Assembly: GCF_007714205.1 (NCBI RefSeq) | Contig: NZ_VMQU01000022.1 | Location: 1-51,025 of the forward strand | Reading direction: 5' to 3' | DNA length: 51,025 bases | DNA from: Mycobacterium helveticum | GTDB lineage: Bacteria > Actinomycetota > Actinomycetes > Mycobacteriales > Mycobacteriaceae | Part shown: positions 10,056 to 17,208 of the stretch, piece by piece | Position numbering within the stretch: the first letter of the stretch is position 1 | Layout of the letters: each line of letters starts with the position of its first letter | Notes under the pieces: model-generated | The model's database searches: none | What the model saw: only the letters and a program-made list of their open reading frames with translations | What the model was told of the DNA's origin: nothing | Made by a program: the position numbers and the translations under genes

Positions 10056-11030
10056 CTAGGGCAGCAGCACGAGCGACCCCGTGGTCCGGCGGCCCTGCAG
10101 ATCCTCGTGGGCGCGGGCCGCCTCGGCGAGGGGATACCGGCCCCCGACCTGCACGGAGATGGCCCCGCTGCCGATTGCGTCGAACAGTTCGGTGGCCCGC
10201 CGGGCGAACTCGTCGCGGGTGCGGATGAAGTGGACCAGCGAGGGGCGGGTGAGGTACACCGACCCGGCGGTGTTGAGCCGCTGCGGATCGACGGGCGGTA
10301 CCGGTCCGCTGGCGGCGCCGAACAACGCCAGGGTGCCGCGGACGGCCAGGCTGGCCAGGCTCGCGTCGAATGTGCTCGCGCCCACGCCGTCGTACACCAC
10401 CGCCACCCCCGCGCCGCCGGTCAGCGCCCGGACCTGCCGACCGAATCCGGCGGCGTCGTCGGGATAGGAGAGCACCTCGGCGGCCCCGGCGTCCCTCGAC
10501 ATCCGCTCCTTCTCCGGCGTCGACACCGTGCTGATCACCCGGGCGCCCAGCAAGCGCGCCCACTGCGTCAGGAGCAGCCCGACCCCGCCGGCGCCCGCGT
10601 GCACCAGCACGGTGTCGCCGCTTTGCACGGGATACACCGACTTGAGCAGGTAATGGGCGGTCAGGCCCTTCAGCAACACCGAGGCCGCCACATCGGATGC
10701 CACCCCGTCCGGTACCTTCGCGGTCAGCGTGGCCGGCGCGGTGGAGTATTCGGCGTAGCCACCGGACACCGCGGCGCTGACCACCCGATCGCCGTCGCTG
10801 AAACCGTCGACCCCGTCGCCGGCGCCGACGACCGTGCCGCACATCTCGGAGCCGAGGATGAACGGCAGCTCGCGCGGGTACTGCCCGGAGCGGAAGTAGG
10901 TGTCGAGGTAGTTGACCCCGATGGCCTCGGCCCGGATCAGCAGTTCGCCGGGGCCCGGGCTGGGCCGCGGGGTGTCGACGTAGCGCAGGACCTCCGGGCC
11001 GCCGGTGTCGGCGACTTCTATTGCGTGCAT
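10056..11030 (-). CDS. qor: Zinc-independent quinone oxidoreductase (MDR family)
   Basis: A 324-residue medium-chain dehydrogenase/reductase of the quinone-oxidoreductase branch, expected to reduce quinones with NADPH. It begins MHAIEVADTGGPEVLRYVD, has the substrate-domain signature GVNYLDTYFRSGQYP, and the Rossmann motif HAGAGGVGLLLTQWA near residue 150. The catalytic zinc ligands of alcohol dehydrogenases are absent, as is normal for Qor. The start is the ATG at 11030. It is divergent from the ATP-grasp-like gene with only 19 nt between starts, so their promoters must overlap. Confidence 0.88.
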   Translation of the reverse strand: MHAIEVADTGGPEVLRYVDTPRPSPGPGELLIRAEAIGVNYLDTYFRSGQYPRELPFILGSEMCGTVVGAGDGVDGFSDGDRVVSAAVSGGYAEYSTAPATLTAKVPDGVASDVAASVLLKGLTAHYLLKSVYPVQSGDTVLVHAGAGGVGLLLTQWARLLGARVISTVSTPEKERMSRDAGAAEVLSYPDDAAGFGRQVRALTGGAGVAVVYDGVGASTFDASLASLAVRGTLALFGAASGPVPPVDPQRLNTAGSVYLTRPSLVHFIRTRDEFARRATELFDAIGSGAISVQVGGRYPLAEAARAHEDLQGRRTTGSLVLLP

Positions 11031-11049
11031 GCGCCTATCATGCCGGGCA

Positions 11050-11919
11050 ATGAAGCTCGCCCGGCCGGACCTCTTCCACCCGCGCATCGTGCTGGCGGGC
11101 TGCCCGCGGCACGTCACCGGCGACGGCGACGACGCGGGGCTCGTCGCCGCGCTGCGCCGCCGCGGCCTGCACGCCCGCTGGCTGTCCTGGGACGATCCGG
11201 AAACCGGTCTGGCGGACCTGGTGATCTTGCGGGCCACCAGCGACTACGCCGAGCGGCTCGACGCCTTCCTGGCCTGGATGAGCGCGATCGCACACGTGCT
11301 CAACCCGCCCGCCGTGGTGGCCTGGAACGCCGACCGTCACTATCTGGCCGACCTGGCGCGCGCGGGGGTGCCCACGGTGCCGGGGGAGTTCTTCGCGCCG
11401 GGGGAACGCATCCGGGTGCCGCGCAGCGGGCACGTCTTCGTCGGTCCGGCCGTGGGCACCGGGAGCCGCCGCCGCGCCGACCGCGTCTCGGCCCTGGCGG
11501 ACGCGGGGGAGCTGCACGGCGCGGGCCGCGGCGTGCTGCTGCAAGCCTGCGACCCGTCGCCCGAATCGGTGCTGGTCTTTGTCGGCGGCGCGCCGTCGCA
11601 CGCGTTCACGATGCGGGGACGCAGGCTGGTTCGGGCCGAGCCGGACCCGGAGGTCTGGGCGGTCGGCGCCGCAGCGCTGGCCGCCGCGGCCGCCCGGACG
11701 GGCCACGCGCAACGTGAGCTGCTCTACGCGCGCGCCCACGTCGTCGGCGACCACCGCGACCCGCGCCTGCTGGAACTGCAACTGGTGGAGCCGTCGCTGG
11801 GCTGGCGGCGGTTGGAGCCGGGCGCCCGCGAGCGCGCCGAGCGCGGGTTCGCGCTGGCCGTGGAGTCAGCGTGCGACCGGCTCGGGCTCGGCCCGGCCAA
11901 GCACCCGTTCCCGCATTGA
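11050..11919 (+). CDS. ATP-grasp-like protein (Rv1455-type), possibly inactive
   Basis: A 289-residue protein resembling the RimK/glutathione-synthetase-like ATP-grasp family of actinobacteria. Family pieces are LVILRATSDYAERLDAFLAW (58-77), VLNPPAVVAWNADRHYLADL (83-102), VFVGPAVGTGSR (129-140) and LLELQLVEPSLGW (240-252). At residue 132, in the glycine-rich strand, a glycine stands where family members normally carry the ATP-binding lysine. Another expected lysine before YLADL is histidine or arginine. Either the fold has lost ATP binding or it uses another residue. Substrate unknown. Its 3' end overlaps the convergent ctaA by 54 nt. Confidence 0.7.
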   Translation: MKLARPDLFHPRIVLAGCPRHVTGDGDDAGLVAALRRRGLHARWLSWDDPETGLADLVILRATSDYAERLDAFLAWMSAIAHVLNPPAVVAWNADRHYLADLARAGVPTVPGEFFAPGERIRVPRSGHVFVGPAVGTGSRRRADRVSALADAGELHGAGRGVLLQACDPSPESVLVFVGGAPSHAFTMRGRRLVRAEPDPEVWAVGAAALAAAAARTGHAQRELLYARAHVVGDHRDPRLLELQLVEPSLGWRRLEPGARERAERGFALAVESACDRLGLGPAKHPFPH

Positions 11920-12813
11920 CGCCCACAGCGCCGCGGTGGCCGCGGTGCACGCGGCGGCGCCCGCCACGTGCACCGCGACCAGGGCGGCAGGGACCCCGGT
12001 GAAGTATTGCGCGGTGCCGACGCCGGCCTGCGCGCACACCAGGGCCAGCAGCACGCCGAGGCGCAGCAGGAGGGGCCGCGACGCGCCGACGGCCAGCAGG
12101 CCGAAGCCCAGGCCGACCAGCAGCGCCAGGTAGGCGACCAGCAGCGAGGAGTGCGCGTGCACCAGGGTGTCGATCTCGACTTTCAGTCGCGGCACCGTCC
12201 GGCTGGGGCTGCGGTCGCCCGCGTGCGGGCCGGCGGCCGTCACCAGCGTGCCGGTGACCAGCACCGCCGCCAGATCCGCCCCGATCAGGGCGGTGAGCGC
12301 GCGTAGCGGCCGGGCCACCCGCCGGCGCGGCACCCCGTCGTCCGGCTCGCCGATCTTGACGTAGAGCAGCACCGACAGCCACACCATCGTCATGGAGGTC
12401 AGCAGGTGGATGGCCACCGTCCACCACAGCAGGCCGGTCCGCACGGTGATGCCGCCGATGACCGCCTGCACCACCGTCGACACCGGCATCAGCCACGCAT
12501 ACACCAGGACCTCGCGGCGCCGGCGGGCCCGGGTCACCGCCAGCACGGCCAGCAGCGCGGCGATGACCACCGCGAACGTGATCATCCGGTTGCCGAACTC
12601 GACGGCCTGGTGGATGCGCGGGACCTCCGCGTGGGCCACCGGGGTGAAGCTGCCCGGAAAGCACTGCGGCCAGGTGGGGCAGCCGAGCCCGGACGCGGTG
12701 ACGCGGACGATCGCGCCGGTGACGGCGATGCCGCCCTGGGTGAGGATCACCAGTGCGGCGATGACGCGCTGAGCGCGCAGGCTCGGACGCGGAAGCAGGT
12801 CCACCAAGCGCAT
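11866..12813 (-). CDS. ctaA: Haem A synthase (COX15/CtaA family)
   Basis: A 315-residue, eight-TM protein that oxidises haem O to haem A for cytochrome aa3. The four haem-binding histidines of the family can be seen in RIHQAVEFGNR, TVAIHLLTSM, VHAHSSLLVA and AVHVAGAAA. The M. tuberculosis counterpart (Rv1456c) was once annotated as an antibiotic transporter membrane protein, but the sequence is CtaA-like. I chose the ATG at 12813. A TTG at 12843 would add ten residues but falls inside the upstream dyad. TACGAT at 12826-12831 could be the -10. Confidence 0.88.
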   Translation of the reverse strand: MRLVDLLPRPSLRAQRVIAALVILTQGGIAVTGAIVRVTASGLGCPTWPQCFPGSFTPVAHAEVPRIHQAVEFGNRMITFAVVIAALLAVLAVTRARRRREVLVYAWLMPVSTVVQAVIGGITVRTGLLWWTVAIHLLTSMTMVWLSVLLYVKIGEPDDGVPRRRVARPLRALTALIGADLAAVLVTGTLVTAAGPHAGDRSPSRTVPRLKVEIDTLVHAHSSLLVAYLALLVGLGFGLLAVGASRPLLLRLGVLLALVCAQAGVGTAQYFTGVPAALVAVHVAGAAACTAATAALWASMRERVLGRAEPEPVAR

Positions 12814-12842
12814 CAGCACCGCCCGATCGTAAGCCAACGGCA

Positions 12843-12857
12843 ACTACGACGTGTAGT
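12843..12857. promoter_or_regulatory. Perfect dyad upstream of ctaA (BlaI-like)
   Basis: ACTAC-GACGT-GTAGT is a perfect 5-5-5 inverted repeat, and TGTAGTA at 12852-12858 extends one side. It lies between the stop of the ABC permease gene and the ctaA start, where the -35 of ctaA would be. It resembles the TACTACA/TGTAGTA half-sites of BlaI/MecI repressors, with one extra base in the spacer. BlaI assignment is inference. Confidence 0.45.
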
Positions 12858-12869
12858 ACGGGCGCGGGC

Positions 12870-13646
12870 TCAGGTGAACCGGAACCAGCGCAGCGCCGCC
12901 AGCGCCGCCACCGCACCCCACGCCGCCAGCACGACGACGCCGAACCAATCCACCGACACGCTCATCGCCTGCGACAGCGCCTCGGTGAGCGCGCCCGACG
13001 GCGTCAGCCGGGACAACCATTTGACCGCAGCCGGGATCATCCCCGTCTCGATGGTCAGCGCGCCGAGGCCGGCGAAGACGAACCACAGGAGATTGGCCAC
13101 CGCGAGGACGATCTCGGCCCGCAGCGTGCCGCCCAGCAGCAGGCCCAGGGCGGCGAAACCGGCGGTGCCCAGCGCGATGATCGCCCCGCCGAGGACCAGG
13201 CCGGCCAACGCGGGCCGCCAGCCCAGGGCAAACCCGATGGAGCCCAGGATGAGCGACTGCAGGAACACCACCGCGACCACCGCCAGCGACTTGCCGGCGA
13301 TGATTCCCCACACCGGCAGCGGGGTGGCCCCCAGCCGCTTGAGGGCCCCGTAGCGGCGGTCGAACGCGACCGCGATCGCCTGACCGGTGAACGCGGTCGA
13401 GATCACCGCGAGCGCCATGATGACCGGGACGAACGTGGCGGCCCGGTTGGCGCCGAAGGAGCCCAGCGGCAGCAGCGTGAGCCCCACCAGCAGCGTGATC
13501 GGGATGAACATCGTCAGCAGCAGCTGTTCGCCGTTGCGCAGCAGCAGCTTCAGCTCCAGGCCGAACTGCGCGGCGAGCATCCGCGGCACGCTGTTGGGCC
13601 GCGGGTCGGGGGTGAAAGTGCCTGCGGGAAAAGCGGATTCGCTCAT
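12870..13646 (-). CDS. ABC-2 type exporter permease (Rv1457c-type)
   Basis: A 258-residue integral membrane protein with six hydrophobic segments from about residue 45 to 250, arranged as in ABC-2 transporter permeases. A proline-rich cytosolic N-terminus of ~30 residues precedes TM1. The loop RRYGALKRLGATPLP is the typical coupling-helix region of the family. The ATG at 13646 overlaps the stop of the ATPase gene (ATGA), so the two proteins surely form one exporter. Substrate unknown; co-transcription with mptB hints at an envelope role. Confidence 0.87.
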   Translation of the reverse strand: MSESAFPAGTFTPDPRPNSVPRMLAAQFGLELKLLLRNGEQLLLTMFIPITLLVGLTLLPLGSFGANRAATFVPVIMALAVISTAFTGQAIAVAFDRRYGALKRLGATPLPVWGIIAGKSLAVVAVVFLQSLILGSIGFALGWRPALAGLVLGGAIIALGTAGFAALGLLLGGTLRAEIVLAVANLLWFVFAGLGALTIETGMIPAAVKWLSRLTPSGALTEALSQAMSVSVDWFGVVVLAAWGAVAALAALRWFRFT

Positions 13647-14596
13647 GGGCGCAGGTCCCTGCCGGTGAGATCCAAGAACACGTCCTCCAGGCTGCGTTGT
13701 TCGACCCGCATGTCGGTGGCGAGCACGTCGATCTGCGCGCACCACGCCGTGACGGTCGCCAGCACCTGCGGGTCGACCCGGCCCTCGACCAGGTACTCGC
13801 CCGGCGTCGCCTCGCTGACCCGGTAGTCCTCCGGCAGGGCGGAGGTCAGCAACGACAGGTCGAGCCGCGGCGGTGCGCTGAACCGCAGCTGGCCCTGGGC
13901 GCCGGTGCGCATCAGCTCCGCCGGGGTGCCGGCGGCCACCGGCACGCCGCGGTCGATGATGACCAGCCGATCGGCGAGCTCCTCGGCTTCCTTGAGCTGG
14001 TGGGTGGTCAGCACCACCGTCACGCCGTCGCGGCGCAGCGCGTCGATCAGCTCCCACACCAGCAGCCGGGCGTGCGCGTCCATGCCGGCGGTGGGTTCGT
14101 CGAGGAACACCAGTTCCGGGCGGCCCACCAGCGCGCACGCCAGCGCAAGCCGTTGCTGCTGGCCGCCGGAGAGCCGCCGGTAGGTGGTGCGGGCGGCCTC
14201 GGTCAGGCCCAGGGTGTGCAGGAGCCACGCCGGGTCCAGGGGATTGGCGGCGTAGGAGGCCACCAGCGTGAGCATCTCCCCGGCGCGGGCCGCGGGATAG
14301 CCGCCGCCGCCCTGCAGCATCACCCCGATGCGCGCGCGCAGGCGGGCGTTGTCGGCGACCGGGTCCAGGCCCAGCACCTCGATCGAGCCGGAGTCCGGGC
14401 GTAGGAAGCCCTCGCACATCTCGACCGTCGTCGTCTTCCCGGCGCCGTTGGGGCCCAGCAACGCGAACACCTCGGCGGCGTGCACGTCCAGGTCGAGGTC
14501 GGCGACGGCCTCCACGGCGGCCGCGCCGGAACCGTACCGCTTGCTCACCCCGCGCAGCCGCACCACCGTGTCGGGGAGTTGGGCGGGCGAGCTCAC
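13643..14596 (-). CDS. ABC transporter ATP-binding protein (Rv1458c-type)
   Basis: A 317-residue ABC ATPase of the drug/polysaccharide exporter (DrrA-like) class. The Walker A GPNGAGKTTT is near residue 48, the Q-loop follows in GVMLQGGGG, the signature is LSGGQQQR near 145, and Walker B is LVFLDEPTAG. About 100 C-terminal residues form the accessory domain common in this class. Its GTG start at 14596 overlaps the mptB stop (GTGA), and its own stop overlaps the permease start. The gene order mptB-ATPase-permease is conserved in mycobacteria as far as I recall. Confidence 0.9.
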   Translation of the reverse strand: MSSPAQLPDTVVRLRGVSKRYGSGAAAVEAVADLDLDVHAAEVFALLGPNGAGKTTTVEMCEGFLRPDSGSIEVLGLDPVADNARLRARIGVMLQGGGGYPAARAGEMLTLVASYAANPLDPAWLLHTLGLTEAARTTYRRLSGGQQQRLALACALVGRPELVFLDEPTAGMDAHARLLVWELIDALRRDGVTVVLTTHQLKEAEELADRLVIIDRGVPVAAGTPAELMRTGAQGQLRFSAPPRLDLSLLTSALPEDYRVSEATPGEYLVEGRVDPQVLATVTAWCAQIDVLATDMRVEQRSLEDVFLDLTGRDLRP

Positions 14597-16290
14597 GTGG
14601 AATCAGCGTAGGCGTCCGGCGCCGCGGCCTGCCGCGGGGTCTCGGCAGACGCGGCGACCGGCACGTCCGGCGCCGGGCCGGCCGGTGCCGGGCCCTCGGG
14701 CGCGGGGCCCCGCCACGGCAGCCGGGTGTAGGTCAGCGCGATCAGTCCCAGCACGATGACGGTGCTGGCCACGGTGGCGTCGACGATCTGGAACAGCGCG
14801 AAGCGGTCGCCGTTGGCCGTCGGCCCGAAGATGCCCACCACCAGGGTGATGGCGATGACGGCCATCCGGAAACCCGCGCGGGTCGCCCAGGCGGCCAGGG
14901 GGATGATGGCCCACAGCAGATACCAGGGCTGCACGACGGGGAACAGCAGCACCGTCACGCCCAGCGCGACGCCCAGGCCGCCGATCGGGTGCAGCCGGCC
15001 CCGCAGGACCGACACCAGCAGCCAGCCCACCATCACCGTGATGATCAGCACACCGATGGCACGGGTGAGCGCCAGCACCGCGGTGGTGTGGTCGCCCAGG
15101 CCCAGCAGGATGCCGACCTGCCCGGTGCCCAGGGCCAGCAGCGTGGGCGGCGACATCCAGCTGCGCACCACGTCGGCGGTGCCCAGCGTGTAGATCCACC
15201 CGAAGCCGAGACCGCTGGCCCGGCCGACGAGGGCCATCACCGCCAGCGCGAGCGCCGTCATCGCCGCGCCCGACAGCAGCAGCGCCTTGAGCGTGCCACC
15301 GCAGCGGTAGGCCAGGGCGACCGTGACGAACCCCAACGCCAGCAGGGACGGCAGCTTCACCTGGGACGACAGCGTGATCAAGATCGCGCCGCCGATCAGC
15401 ATGAGCAACGGCTCCCAGTCGGTGTCCAGCCGCCACGACGTGGGCATCAGCCGGGGCGCATCGATGCCGCGCAGGGCGAACTCCGCGCCGGCAAGCATCA
15501 GGCCGAGCATCAGGGCCTCGTTGTGGATGCCGGCGACCAGATGCATGATCAGCAGCGGATTGGCCGCGCCCAGCCACAGCGCGCTGACCTCGGCGACGCC
15601 GCAGCGGCGGGCCAGCCGCGGAGTCGCCCAGACGATCAGGGCCACGCCGATCAGGACCACGATCCGGTGACACAGCACGGCGGCGACGATGTTGTCTCCG
15701 GTGACGACGGAGATTCCGCGCCCTATCCACAAGAACAGGGGGCCGTACGGCGCCGGTGTCTCCCGCCACAGGCTGGGCACCGAGAGGGTGAACACGTGCG
15801 ACAGCCCGAGCCCGGACGCCGGACCAACGCGGTACGGGTCGAGTCCTTCCAGTGAGATCTGGCTCTGCGCCAGGTAGGAGTAGACGTCCTTGCTGTACAT
15901 CGGCGGCGCGATCAGCAGCGGGAGGATCCACAGCATCAGGGTGCGGTCCAGGTCGCCGCGCGACATCCGCCTGCTGCCCAGCGCGAACCGGCCCAGCATC
16001 AGCCAGGCCAGCGCCATCATCACCGCCCCGGTCGTCGTCATCGTCAGCGACACGGTCTGGATCCGGGACGGCAGGTTCAGCAGCCGCACCCCGAACGTCG
16101 GGTCCTGGACGACGGGCCGCGCGCCGGCGCCCAGGGCGCCGATCGCCATCAGGACGGTGCCGGTGGCCCCGAACAATCGCGTGCGCCGCAGCACGGTCAG
16201 CTCGGTGTCGGTCAGCGGCGAGGCCACCGGCTGTTCGTCGCCGTGCAGACTGGCGATCGACGAGCTCAGCGTGTGGTGGCGAGCCGACAT
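14593..16290 (-). CDS. mptB: Alpha-(1->6)-mannosyltransferase MptB-like (GT-C)
   Basis: A 565-residue polytopic GT-C glycosyltransferase that, by family, uses polyprenyl-phosphomannose to start the alpha-1,6 mannan backbone of lipomannan and lipoarabinomannan on the outer face of the membrane. About 13 hydrophobic segments span residues 40-520. The acidic motif of the first periplasmic loop is visible in MYSKDVYSYLAQ. The C-terminal ~45 residues are Pro/Ala-rich and cytosolic. The start is the ATG at 16290. It is the first gene of a three-gene overlapping operon and is divergent from sufR across 165 bp. Confidence 0.85.
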   Translation of the reverse strand: MSARHHTLSSSIASLHGDEQPVASPLTDTELTVLRRTRLFGATGTVLMAIGALGAGARPVVQDPTFGVRLLNLPSRIQTVSLTMTTTGAVMMALAWLMLGRFALGSRRMSRGDLDRTLMLWILPLLIAPPMYSKDVYSYLAQSQISLEGLDPYRVGPASGLGLSHVFTLSVPSLWRETPAPYGPLFLWIGRGISVVTGDNIVAAVLCHRIVVLIGVALIVWATPRLARRCGVAEVSALWLGAANPLLIMHLVAGIHNEALMLGLMLAGAEFALRGIDAPRLMPTSWRLDTDWEPLLMLIGGAILITLSSQVKLPSLLALGFVTVALAYRCGGTLKALLLSGAAMTALALAVMALVGRASGLGFGWIYTLGTADVVRSWMSPPTLLALGTGQVGILLGLGDHTTAVLALTRAIGVLIITVMVGWLLVSVLRGRLHPIGGLGVALGVTVLLFPVVQPWYLLWAIIPLAAWATRAGFRMAVIAITLVVGIFGPTANGDRFALFQIVDATVASTVIVLGLIALTYTRLPWRGPAPEGPAPAGPAPDVPVAASAETPRQAAAPDAYADST

Positions 16291-16444
16291 CCTCAGCAGC
16301 CTAGCCCCGGCGACGAGATTGGCCGCGTGATGCGGCCGGTTGAGGAGCGCGGCACTCGGATGCAGCCCCGCGCGCGGACGCGGTGTGAGCAGCGCAACTC
16401 TCCCAGGGGGGGACCCGCGGTGGACCGGCGCCCGGAATTGCGTC

Positions 16445-16459
16445 ACACTGGTGTTGTGA
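16445..16459 (+). promoter_or_regulatory. SufR operator overlapping the sufR start
   Basis: ACACT-GGTGT-TGTGA matches exactly the ACACT-N5-TGTGA site described for mycobacterial SufR. It covers a CACACT -10-like box (16444-16449) and the GTG start at 16456. The -10 to GTG distance of about 6 nt suggests a leaderless transcript. Binding of SufR here would block RNA polymerase, giving autoregulation of the whole suf operon. Confidence 0.8.
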
Positions 16460-17208
16460 AAATCCAAACCGGCCGCGAGGCCGCCGCGTGCGATGCGGCG
16501 GTGTCCGCCGCGACGCAGGATGGTCACACCCGCCGCGCGATCGTGCGGTTGTTGCTGGAATCCGGATCGATCACCGTCGCCGAGATCGGCGACCGGCTGG
16601 GTCTGGCGGCCGCCGGTGTGCGGCGTCATCTCGACGCGCTGATCGAGGCCGGTGACGCCGAGTCCGTGGCCGCCGCGGCGTGGCAGCAGGCGGGACGGGG
16701 ACGTCCCGCCAAACGCTACCGGCTGACCGGGGCGGGCCGGGCCAAGCTCGAGCACGCCTACGACGACCTGGCGGCCGCCGCGATGCGGCAGCTGCGCGAG
16801 GTCGGGGGCGAGGAGGCGATCCAGAGGTTCGCCCGTCGCCGCATCGACGCGATCCTGACCGGCGTCGAGGCGGCGGGCAGCTTGGAGGACGCCGAGGTCG
16901 AGGCGGCCGCCGAGCGGGTCGCCGGCGCGCTCACCAAGGCCGGCTACGTCGCGACCACCGCGCGGGTCGGCGGGCCGATTCACGGCGTGCAGATCTGTCA
17001 GCACCACTGCCCGGTGTCGCATGTCGCCGAGGAGTTCCCGGAGCTGTGCGAGGCCGAGCGGCAGGCCATGGCCGAGGTCCTCGGGACCCACGTGCAGCGG
17101 TTGGCGACCATCGTCAACGGCGACTGCGCCTGCACCACCCACGTACCACTGAGCCCGGCGCACAGCCCGCGCCGGGACACCACGAGCATCAAAGGAGCGT
17201 CGTCATGA
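16456..17208 (+). CDS. sufR: Iron-sulfur-sensing repressor SufR
   Basis: A 250-residue DeoR/ArsR-like winged-helix repressor of the suf operon. The HTH lies at roughly residues 25-75 ([20 protein letters not shown], then [13 protein letters not shown]), followed by the wing [12 protein letters not shown]. The C-terminal cluster-binding part holds cysteines in [18 protein letters not shown] and GDCACTTH, consistent with Fe-S ligation. The start is a GTG at 16456 inside its own operator. Its stop overlaps the sufB start (ATGA, 17205-17208). Loss or oxidation of the cluster would relieve repression when iron or cluster supply is short. Confidence 0.92.
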   Translation: MKIQTGREAAACDAAVSAATQDGHTRRAIVRLLLESGSITVAEIGDRLGLAAAGVRRHLDALIEAGDAESVAAAAWQQAGRGRPAKRYRLTGAGRAKLEHAYDDLAAAAMRQLREVGGEEAIQRFARRRIDAILTGVEAAGSLEDAEVEAAAERVAGALTKAGYVATTARVGGPIHGVQICQHHCPVSHVAEEFPELCEAERQAMAEVLGTHVQRLATIVNGDCACTTHVPLSPAHSPRRDTTSIKGASS

